A stretch of DNA of 64,000 bases, taken from Nectonema munidae (Eukaryota > Nematomorpha > Nectonematoida > Nectonematidae). Numbering within the stretch: position 1 is the stretch's first letter; every line of letters starts with the position of its first letter. The position numbers and the translations under genes were made by a program. The stretch covers positions 1 through 64,000 of the forward strand of contig JAUIRK010000867.1 of NCBI GenBank assembly GCA_030549495.1, given 5' to 3'. The notes below the pieces were generated by a model. That model made no database searches and was not told where the DNA came from. It saw only the letters and a list, made by a program, of their open reading frames with translations. Of this stretch, positions 54,307-64,000 are shown in pieces.

Positions 54307-57214
54307 TTAAGATGTACATTTATTTAAACCTAAAAGGTAATGTTTTACTCTATTTTTAAATGAGAAGTGTGAAACATCTAGATTATCATACAAAAATATG
54401 TGATTTTTGAAAAATTGATTAGTTTTTTTAAGAATGGAAATGTTCGAACCTTTAAGTGAGTAGTCTACCCTGATTGGTTTGTTGGAAAATCTTGTTTCAT
54501 AATGAGATGGTTTAAAATTAATAAAGCTACCAAAAACATTATATAATTTATCAGTTAAGTTTTTAAATAGAAACATTGCAACTCTAAGTTGGTAAATGTC
54601 ATCCACTTTCAATAAATTATTTTCATTAAAAATGGCACTGGTATGGTCCCTATACTTAAGATGAAAAACAATTCTCAATGCTTTTTTTTTTGTATAATTT
54701 CAATGCGCTTTTTTCCATATGGATACCAATTAAAAATGCTATAGTTCAAGTATGATAAGAAAAGTTGCTTATATATTGTCAGTCTTGTTTTTAAAGGGAA
54801 AATATTTTTGGTGCGGTACAAAATACCATTTATTCAATTCAAATTTAATGCTATTTTTTTAACATGATGATTAAATTTGAGTTTTTTATCAATAATTAAA
54901 CCTAGTATTTCAAATTTATCAACTACTTCTATACCAGTTTGAAATAGAAAGCTTTTGTCTATTTTTGATTTATTCGAAATTAACATACATTTAGTTTTGC
55001 CTTTGTTTATTCGAAGATTGTTGATGTCGCACCATTCATAAAGTGAATTGAGTTCTGAATTTAGCTTATTTGAGTCAATGTTATTGCCTTCTTTTATTTT
55101 GGATAATGGTAAATAAGCACAAATATCATCAGCAAAGAGTAAATAGTTTAGAGTCTCTGAGATGTAAAATATGTTGTTAATTGCAATGTTGAAAAGAAGA
55201 GGTGAAAGGATAGATCCCTCAGGAACACCGGCTCTGACAGGTAAGATGTTAGAAAATGTATCATTTAATTTAACTTTTTGTGATCTGTTATTTAGGTAAG
55301 AAGAAAAGAAAAGTAAGGTATTCTTCCCAATCTTGCACCTAAAGAGATTTTCAATCAGAGTAGAATGGCTCAATCTATCAAAAGCTTTCGAAAGATCGAA
55401 GAAGAAAAGAAGTGCATCATCTTTCTTTTCAATGATTTCAACTAATTTTCCTATCAAATACGCGTGATATGCCTCAGTTGAATAGCTTTCTCTAAACCCA
55501 AATTGAAATGTATTAATATAATTATTTGAATTTATGTAAATATTTAACTGTTTATGAATAAACTTTTCAAATATTTTGGAAAATATTGGTATTATTGAGA
55601 TGGGTCTAAAGTTTTCGATCGCAGATTTGTCACCTTTTTTATGAACAGGTATAACTTTATGTACTTTCAGTACATCAGGAAATCTATTATTATTTAAAGC
55701 TAGATTGATGGAGTAAGATAAAGGATAACATAGAATTTGTTTTATATATTTCACATGTTTCATTGAAATTTCATAAATGTCTTCCGTATTATTTACATCA
55801 AGTTCATCAATAATAGTCAATATCTGGTCTGGTGTGCTTAAACTCAACTCAAATGATTCACCAGTGAATTTTTTTGAAAGAATATCAAACTTTAATATAG
55901 GGTTTACGACTATATTCGAGAAATGTTCGTTAAACATATCAGCTGCAGTTGTTTCATCAACTAAATTTGATCCATATTTAACATGTATTTTTGTTTTGTC
56001 CTTACATTTTATGAACCCATTTATTTCATTCTATATTTTTTTCATCGAATTGCATTGAGAAAAGTTATGAGCTATATAAGTTTCTTTAGATTTCCGTATT
56101 GTGTATTTTATGGTATTTCTAATTTTTATATATTGTGATCTAACTAAGAATGAACTTTTTTTTTCAATTTTTGGTAAAGCTTATCACGAAGTTTGATAAG
56201 TTTTAATATTTCAAGGGTAATGCAAGGTTTAATATTGTGTTTGTACTTATTATATATCATATTCCTTGTTGACATCATAATTAGGGAATTGAGATTATTC
56301 GTTAAATGATTAAATAAACTATCAGGATTTTGGTTATCTAACTCTGAACTACAATACCAATTACTATGCGCAGCCAAAGTTTGAAAGGTTCTAACGTTCA
56401 GTTTTTTGTATATATGTTTTGCTCTGAAATTTTTCAATTTCAAATCCAATGATAATAAAATTGGGATATGATCCGAGAAGTAAGTCATGCAGTTCAAAGC
56501 TGTATAATTAACAAAGTTGTTACTAATGAAGAAGTTATCAATAATAGTATTTGATTGTAAACGAGTAGGTTTGGTAATTGTTGGTATAAAGTAATGAGTG
56601 ATAATCAAATTGAAAAATCTACTAGCAAAGTGTTTTGACATTTTGAGTAAGTCAAAGTTGAAATCTCCACAAAATAAATTTACACAGTTTTTATCAATTT
56701 TTGACAGCAAATTTTCAAAAAAGGTCAAAAAGATATCAATTTTTTCTTTCGATGCTGAAGGTAATCTGTATATATTGTGTATAATGAGTTTTTTAGTTGT
56801 AGTATGGACTATTAATGACTGATATTCAAATGACGCAATGGAAAATTCAGTTTCACCAAGTTCCACGTATAGGTTTATATTAGCAAAAAACATCAATCCT
56901 CCATGTGAGGAAGCCCTCTTCGGGATATTGAACGTAGTATAATTTTTTAAATCAAATTTTTTGTTTTCCTCGCAACACCATGTTTCTTGGAGACATATTA
57001 TACTAAGAGGATTATTCAAAAGTGAATCTAGCCTTTCAACAAAAATTTCAAACTCATCAAATTTGCTACAAAGAGATTGGATGTTTAAACTTAAAAAATT
57101 ATTTTCATAAGTATTTGGATGGATATGGTCTAAATAAAAGTTTTCTGAGTTCTTTATAGAACTCGTGTTAGAAATGTCATTATGAAAAATAAAATTATTA
57201 CCATTATTATTCAT
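54307..57214 (-). pseudogene. LINE ORF2: APE endonuclease and reverse transcriptase, nearly complete
   Basis: Starts at ATG 57214, overlapping the ORF1 stop. The endonuclease (about 56400-57100) has NNFLSLNIQSLCSKFDEFEI, CLQETWCCE, LFCGDFNFDLL and FSDHIPIL, with the catalytic Glu, Asp and His blocks intact. The linker follows to about 55900. RT blocks are NFRPISIIPIFSKIFEKFI, FFDLSKAFDRLSH, AGVPEGSILSPLLF (usual VPQGS has Glu for Gln) and the catalytic LFADDICAYL near 55120. After 54834 comes the C-terminal region to 54307. Frame breaks fall near 56144 to 55937 and near 54834 to 54678, so the element is damaged in two or three places. CR1/Jockey group, related in layout to the 5.8-9.6-kb LINE. 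Confidence 0.88.
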
Positions 57215-58291
57215 AGGCAGTTATACTTTTAACATAATCTATCTCTCTCAGTACATATGGGCAAGTGAAACTCATAGCAGAATGATTCGTCGTTTTCTCA
57301 TTATATTTTTGGCAGGTATGGCATTTGTGTTCAGATAATTCATTTTTCAAAGGGCAAGTAAACGATTCATGTGAGGAAGAACAATATCTACATATGGCTT
57401 AGTTTAGACAATTCGATGTGGTATGACCAAACATCAAACATTTTCCACACTGTAAATGGGAGAAAAAAGGTTTGGCACTTTTGACTTCAAGCATAAAATA
57501 AAAGGAAAGATTATTTTTCTTTATAAATGACATTATTTCAGGAGACATTTTTAATACTACAATTTTACTGTCATTTGATATGCTTTTCGTGAATAAAAGA
57601 TTTAGCGTTTTTCCATTTTCAACCATTGTATTAATTTCTTCGTTTTTTTCAAGTATAAGGTCAGTTATTGACTTATCAGATATATTTTTCGATACAATAA
57701 AGGAAATTTTTGGTAATAAAGTCTTAATTTTTTTATCTTTATATCTTCATTTTTGCAGAGTAGTTTCTCTGCTTTTTCTAAGCTATGTTTATCGGGAAAG
57801 CTTAATCTTAATTTATTTTTTGTAGATTTGTTGGATATTATTTTAACATTGTTGAGAATTGCTGCTGACTTTTGCTTAACTTCTTCAACATTCAAATTAC
57901 TTGAGCTGAGATATATTACTTTATCTTTTTTAGGTACTTCTTTACTAGCAATTTGAGAGTATGTGGGTTTATTTAGAGGTTTGTACTGTATGTTGAAACT
58001 TTCTTTTAAACAACAAATAGCTTTGTTTTGTTCACTTATTTGATTTGTAAGTGATTTTATCATTTCGTATAATTTATGTATATTAGGTTGGTCTTCTGTA
58101 CAACATTTGATACAGTGCCATCTTAGACCTTTAGAACTATTATTATCTAAAGATTTCAATAGAGATTGATCAAAACTTTGACACTTATAACATACCCAGC
58201 ACATGTATGAATCACATTTAATTTGTTGATTCGAAAAATTACTACAGTTCTCACATTTCCATTCAGTGTTATTAGTTGCCATAATAAGCAA
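57207..58291 (-). pseudogene. LINE ORF1 with N-terminal PHD-like finger and C-terminal zinc knuckles
   Basis: The first about 75 codons form a PHD-like finger (CENC, CDSYMCWVCYKC, WHCIKCC), known in ORF1 of some CR1/L2-type LINEs. A coiled-coil-like segment (LYEMIKSLTNQISEQNKAI) and an RRM-like stretch (NKLRLSFPDKHSLEKAEKLL) follow. After a frame change near 57660 come CGKCLMFGHTTSNC, CRYCSSSHESFTC and CHTCQKYNEKTTNHSAMSFTC. A stop codon lies between the first and second of these fingers, near 57400. ORF1 ends at 57207, 8 nt inside ORF2. Confidence 0.82.
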
Positions 58292-58469
58292 TAATACAGT
58301 AAAATATTATTAATAAATAAAACAATTTAAAATTAATACACAACGTTTAAATACTTTTAAAATAAAGAAGTGAATATAAAATTCTTTACAAGTTTCAGAC
58401 AAGCTTCGCCATTTTTAAGTCAATACTGTTCAGGGTGTTTCAATGGTTCAATTTTATTTGTAATTACAA

Positions 58470-59045
58470 TTGTAATGAAACCCATGGAATATGCATCAAT
58501 TTGATAAGATGAATAGGCGAATAATTTAAAAGTTATAAGCAATATAAAAATTCACTGATTTGCGATATGCGTTAACATAAAACACTTCTCTGCCTTTCAA
58601 AAAAACAATAAATAGGCTGCTTTATATGTACTATTATGTTATTTGAAAATGGCCAGTGGTGCAACTTCTAAATATTAATTGTGAAGATAGATAGCATTGT
58701 GAGTGATTTCTTTATCACACTTTGTCGGTATAAATACAACAATCTTCGTTAAAAAACAGTAAAATGCTATTTCTCCACTACTTATAATATAAGCAATATA
58801 TTCTGAAAGCCGATAAAAATGCTTTAATTTGTTATATCGCATGATACATTCGGTTGAGAAATGCGAAAGTTATAAGCGTTTTAATATCTGACTAAAATTT
58901 AAGCTAGGAACACTACAAATAAACTAAGCGTACACTAACCCGATAAAATATAACACACGCGTGCTCAAAGATGCGGTGAAACGTATACGAGATAAGAAAT
59001 CACTGCGTTCACAAACGCTTAATGCAACATGTGTTATAACCCTCG
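58470..59045 (+). repeat. Dispersed repeat, second location of the 3.1-3.6-kb family
   Basis: 'gttataagcgttttaatat', 'agctaggaacactacaaata' and 'gataagaaatcactgcgtt' match 3140-3470 in the same order and orientation, with extra sequence in the middle part. Here the ~275-bp half is present only once and is truncated at about 59040. Confidence 0.75.
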
Positions 59046-59924
59046 CAAGACGAGACATATCGGTATAGCACTAAAGACGAACTAATGGCAAAAAACTCCA
59101 CATGTATTATTGAAAATTTTTATCAAATGAAACAAGCAAAAAAGGAACTTTATTTTTAATAAAAGTTTGAATTTTCATATATGTAATCTTTTATTTGTTG
59201 TATTCTCAATTTATTTTATTTTTTGTGGAAAAAAAGTAGCTTCTAGTCTGTTCAAAAAAATAAAATTCTTAAATTTTTTTTTACAAATTTACGAATACAA
59301 AACATTTATTCTATCAAATCTATCGAGCACCCAAAAAAATTAGATGAAGGTTACTATTTTCACAATTTTAAATTATTTAACACTATAAACTTATATTAAG
59401 TCAAATATTTAATGAAAAACTAGATTAACGAAAACTAGTTAAAAGGTTTATAATAATAATTTAAAACTTTAATTTCTCGAATAAAATATAAGTATAATTA
59501 TTTGTAAAATTTCCTATAAAACAAATGATTTTGTTCAGTTATTCTCTTAAATATTTTTTATGATAAGAAAAATATTATGTTTTATTTACTGTTAATCCAT
59601 AGTCTTTTAAAATATTAAAATTGCCTGCTATAAATATATAAAATTACAATAAAATAGAAAGCAGATAACTAGTTTTCAAAATTCTGCTCCTAAAAGGGTT
59701 AGTTGCTTTCCCTATTTTTGGTATAAAATCCTTAATTTCGACTAACGCATTACTATATTTAAATTAATTTAAACTATAAAAAAGAAAAGAAATTCTAAAG
59801 AATCTTTAAATTAGAGATAAAATATGACAAAAAGTTATATCAAAATACCAACTAATACCAAATAATAATTAAAAATTAATTTCCATTTATATTCACTTTT
59901 CGCTACAACTTTTAAACGTATAAG
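59046..59924 (+). other. Upstream region of SEC61 alpha
   Basis: AT-rich with no recognised repeat or open frame. It must contain the SEC61 alpha promoter; no specific site can be assigned by eye. Confidence 0.4.
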
Positions 59925-61218
<1,294 letters not shown>

Positions 61219-61817
61219 GTATAGTTCATTTGTTTTTTTAAACAAATATAAATATGATTATTATTAAAGTTAAACAATTTATTGTGAAAGTCAAAGACAC
61301 AAATAAAATATTTACAAAAATAATTTGTGGACAATAGAACAAATATGATGGATGATCAAATAACAGATTGAGTGTCACTATCAAAACGAGCTATTTAATA
61401 ACTAAATAAACTTTTTTCATTTCGTTAATTAATTATTATTACGAGCTTTTGATAAAAGAGTTTATACTATGTAATTAAGACAAGTTTCTTTTTTGCACAA
61501 TATAGTGTCCTTTTTTGTTTTTAATTTTATATAATAATACAGTTGATACACCAGTCTTGGTGACTAATCTTGATACAATGCTCACTTGTTTATACTATTC
61601 ACTCTACAACATACTGATTCAGTAAAACTAGAAAAGAGTAAAAGTCTAATAGAACAGTCGCCTGTCTAAGACAATCTTTTTAACGGGTTTGATGTTTGAG
61701 CGTTATAAACAGGTTTTAGTGTGTGTGAAGAAGGCAGTTAATCACAAGGGAGGAGTTGTGTTGATCAATCAGTGCAACAATGGAAGACCGAAGTCCTACA
61801 TATTACTATCTTCAGGA
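61219..61817 (+). other. SEC61 alpha intron or 3' flank
   Basis: If the gene is complete this is the start of its next intron, which would exceed 2.7 kb against introns of 47-137 bp elsewhere in the gene. No SEC61 alpha codons (GFRVDLP…) are found here in any frame. Reading on through the donor would add only one codon (Val) before a stop. Confidence 0.6.
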
Positions 61818-62284
61818 CAGGGGCGCACATCCGGGGGGGCGAGGGGGGGGGGGTGCTGCTTGTTTATAAAACATGTATGGTGATCATGATATCTATGTAT
61901 GAATCATGTATAAAGAATGGAGACTTTCGAATCAATCAAACATCACATGCCAAGCTGCTCTGAAATTCCTATCGAACATATTTTAGACGATGCGTGAGAG
62001 CTATATAATAATAATCCATTGCTTCAATATGCACACAATAAGTCAGCAATGTTTATCACAGTGTCTCTCCTCTTTGTAATATTTTTGAGCAAACACATGT
62101 TGATGATCCACTAGATTTTCTCATCTTCTGTCACAGTGATTCTATTTCTCTTTCTCTCTCCTGTTTTTCTCTTCCGCTTTCTCTGCTAAAACTCAATCAT
62201 TCAATCAAGCTCATTCAAGCTCTTCTTTCATTCAAGCCCTCTTCTCTTTTTAAGCCTTCCTATCTCATTCAGTTCTCTTCTCTC

Positions 62285-62490
62285 CAGTGACGTAGCTAGG
62301 CTGGGGCATGAGGGGCAGTGCCCACACTCCTATGTACCGCATGGTGCCCCATGCAACTTATGCGATATCAGTTTTTGAAAATTTCCCCAATGAAAGGATC
62401 AAGAAAGTATACAAAATGTTGCTCACGTTTTTTGTTTTTAAATTGTGCCCCCCCCCCCTCCCATTAACTTTTTTTCTGGTTACACCACTG
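62285..62490. mobile_element. hAT-type MITE 'CAGTGACG' (copy C) with clear 8-bp duplication
   Basis: Left end CAGTGACGTAGCTAGG, right end reading inward CAGTGGTGTAACC. Flanks CTTCTCTC (62277-62284) and CTTCTATC (62491-62498) differ at one base. 206 bp with an internal C-run. CAGTG ends and 8-bp duplication fit hAT. Confidence 0.85.
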
Positions 62491-62993
62491 CTTCTATCTA
62501 ATTTGCATTTAGAGTTAAATTAAAATAGTTTCCAATTGTTACAATTTTATATCAATGAATATTGTTAGACTCGCGCTAAGAATTTTTTTCAACAAACGTC
62601 ATTTAATCTTTATCACTACGTTTGTTACATTTGAAAACTTTTATTTTTTCGAGTCAAGAAATTTTTTTAATAGCTATTTGGGAATGAATATTTTGACTAG
62701 CTATTCGGGTTAAAAGCAAGAATACTCTATTTTCTTAATATTTGAGCAGAGATATCTTTTATAATGTTCGATTGTTAAAATTTATAAGTAACACTGTACA
62801 TAATCAAATACCTTTTTTAACGAAAATTTGTTAATTATTATAGTAAAAATATAATATCGAAACAAAACGTTTTAGTTGTTAAAAATGTACTTGATCTATT
62901 ATTTATGACAGCTGTCAGAATTTTATTTGTAGACAAATATTCAAAAAAACGCAATGGTTTTCTTTTCTCGTATACTTTGATTTATGTTAGTTT

Positions 62994-63256
62994 GGTCCTC
63001 GGACATTTCGCCCCATTATTTTCATAAGACATTTTGTTTCATGGACAATTCGCCCCGTTATTTTCATAAGATATTTTGTCTCATGGACAATTCTAAAAAA
63101 TTAAGAGAGAAAATGATTAATTTGAAATAATTTAATAGAGATAAAATAAACAAGAATATAAAATTTTTTAATAATTTTACACATATAATAAGCAAAGATG
63201 GATGAAACTAATAGCCTATGAGACAATTTGTCAGGGGGGCAAATTGTCTGTCGACC
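62994..63256. mobile_element. MITE with GGTC(C/G)..GACATTTC ends (copy C)
   Basis: Same element as 35983-36269, at the same position in the host repeat, with two rather than three internal 'ttattttcataagaca' units. Left end GGTCCTCGGACATTTC; right end reading inward GGTCGACAGACAATTTG. Confidence 0.8.
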
Positions 63257-63547
63257 GTTATTTAAATAATTAAGGAGCTACTTAAATGTTGGCTTTTGCT
63301 GTTTATAAAAATTTGAAAATATCAAATAAACTCTAAATCTTTATACCTCCTATTATTTTGAAATTATTCTGAGAACAGACGGTTCCATTTAATAGTGAAA
63401 ATTGCTTTATTAGTTTATTTTCTTTCCTTTCTCTCTTATGTTAATTATGTAGCAAATTTTTCAATTTTAAGTAAAAGGTAAGGTGCAGCGGGTGTATTTT
63501 TGTTGACAAGGGACTGATGTACCGCTTATGCCAAACTATGAACAAAT

Positions 63548-63625
63548 TCGTATCGATGAGGAATCGAATCCAGAGGCTTCCGTGCTGAGTCCATCATCTC
63601 AACCAACCTGTCATACCACCCATAG
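63548..63625 (-). repeat. tRNA-like Pol III promoter module (copy C)
   Basis: A-box-like TGGTTGAGATGATGG (63591-63605) and B box GGATTCGATTCC (63560-63571) on the minus strand, matching copies A and B. Confidence 0.6.
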
Positions 63626-64000
63626 AGTATGCTGTAGGGGGGTACGTCAAATTAGTTTTCAAAAAACTTAAGTTATGCCCTAAAATTTTTTAGTTTTTGT
63701 TGAAGCTCTATAACTTTTTCTGATAAACTTTTTTCCCTTAAAATTTATTATAAAAGGGAAATCATTGCAAAATGTTAAAAGTTATTTTACTTTTTGTGGT
63801 TTGTATCAATTTAGCTTTTAAACAATTTTTGAATGATGCTGAGTAAAATGAAATAATACGATCTTAATTTTTTGTTTGCACAATTATAATTTCATTTTAT
63901 ATACTTGCCCCTGAATCAATCACATTTTTCATATAAACATCGCAGGGTGTCTAGTAGACTCTTTGCCTTTAAACTACATTCACTCATAAAACTATCTAAC

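Larger units (their letters stand above)
61818..64000 (+). mobile_element. Large non-autonomous TIR element, copy C (continues past the window)
   Basis: Begins with an intact left terminus CAGGGGCGCACATCC at 61818, preceded by CTTCAGGA, and a G-rich tract. It aligns over its whole length with copy B and, in the second half, with copy A. It contains the CAGTGACG MITE (62285-62490), the GGTC MITE (62994-63256) and the tRNA-like module (about 63548-63625). By comparison with copy B it should end a few hundred bp beyond 64000 with CAGAGGCGCACATCC inverted. Short open frames in it (61689-62523) are accidental. Confidence 0.82.

Noticed and set aside
61689-62523. Plus-strand frames of 61-71 codons
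   Set aside because: They run through transposon termini, G-runs and a nested MITE and have no family features.

Overview
The window is an AT-rich (I estimate roughly a quarter to a third GC), repeat-saturated stretch of an animal nuclear genome. Evidence for an animal: two recognisable eukaryotic host genes (a COP9 signalosome subunit 4-like gene and a SEC61 alpha gene with canonical GT-AG introns of about 47-137 bp), several non-LTR retrotransposons with APE-type endonucleases, and remains of hAT, piggyBac, Tigger/pogo and Mutator-like (MULE) DNA transposons. The species cannot be fixed from sequence alone. A parasitic or free-living arthropod such as a caligid copepod would fit the composition and element mix, but that is only a guess. 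There are no bacterial-type operons and no CRISPR array.

Layout. 1-4.6 kb is a patchwork of tandem and dispersed non-coding repeats, including a 28-bp minisatellite and 87-, 161-, about 275- and 344-bp duplications. 5.1-9.6 kb holds the 3' piece of one LINE fused to a nearly full-length CR1/Jockey-group LINE with ORF1 and ORF2. 9.6-12.6 kb is AT-rich with degenerate tandem repeats. 12.6-14.2 kb is a LINE fragment on the minus strand containing a TTAA-flanked MITE. 15.5-17.9, 34.9-38.0 and 61.8-64.0 kb are three copies of one large non-autonomous TIR element, each carrying further nested elements and a tRNA-like Pol III promoter module. 19.2 kb has a Tigger fossil. 20.0-22.4 kb encodes a broken PHD-OTU-MULE transposase. 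23.5-27.0 kb is another LINE and 27.3-29.1 kb an RTE-like LINE. A SINE and a piggyBac fossil follow at 29.6-30.9 kb, an old Ty3/Gypsy pol fossil at 32.6-33.7 kb and a hAT-type ORF at 34.0-34.9 kb. A perfect 76-bp-armed inverted repeat lies at 38.7-38.9 kb, and an unnamed spliced gene of a transposon-associated family at 39.2-40.9 kb.

Host genes. CSN4-like (43.45-44.75 kb, plus strand, one exon, clearly more GC-rich than its surroundings), an orphan two-TM glycoprotein (47.16-47.83 kb, minus), and the first eight exons of SEC61 alpha (59.92-61.22 kb, plus). SEC61 alpha stops at a splice donor; the next sequence is a transposon copy running to the window edge. 54.3-58.3 kb is a further almost complete LINE whose ORF1 begins with a PHD-like finger.

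The genes do not form a pathway. The main story is transposon stratigraphy: several insertions can be ordered in time because empty-site copies of the same repeat lie in this same window. The most notable items are the PHD-OTU-MULE element, the nested element stack with recoverable target-site duplications, the perfect inverted repeat, the 8-nt ORF1/ORF2 overlap shared by two different LINEs, and the divergent, intronless CSN4-like gene.
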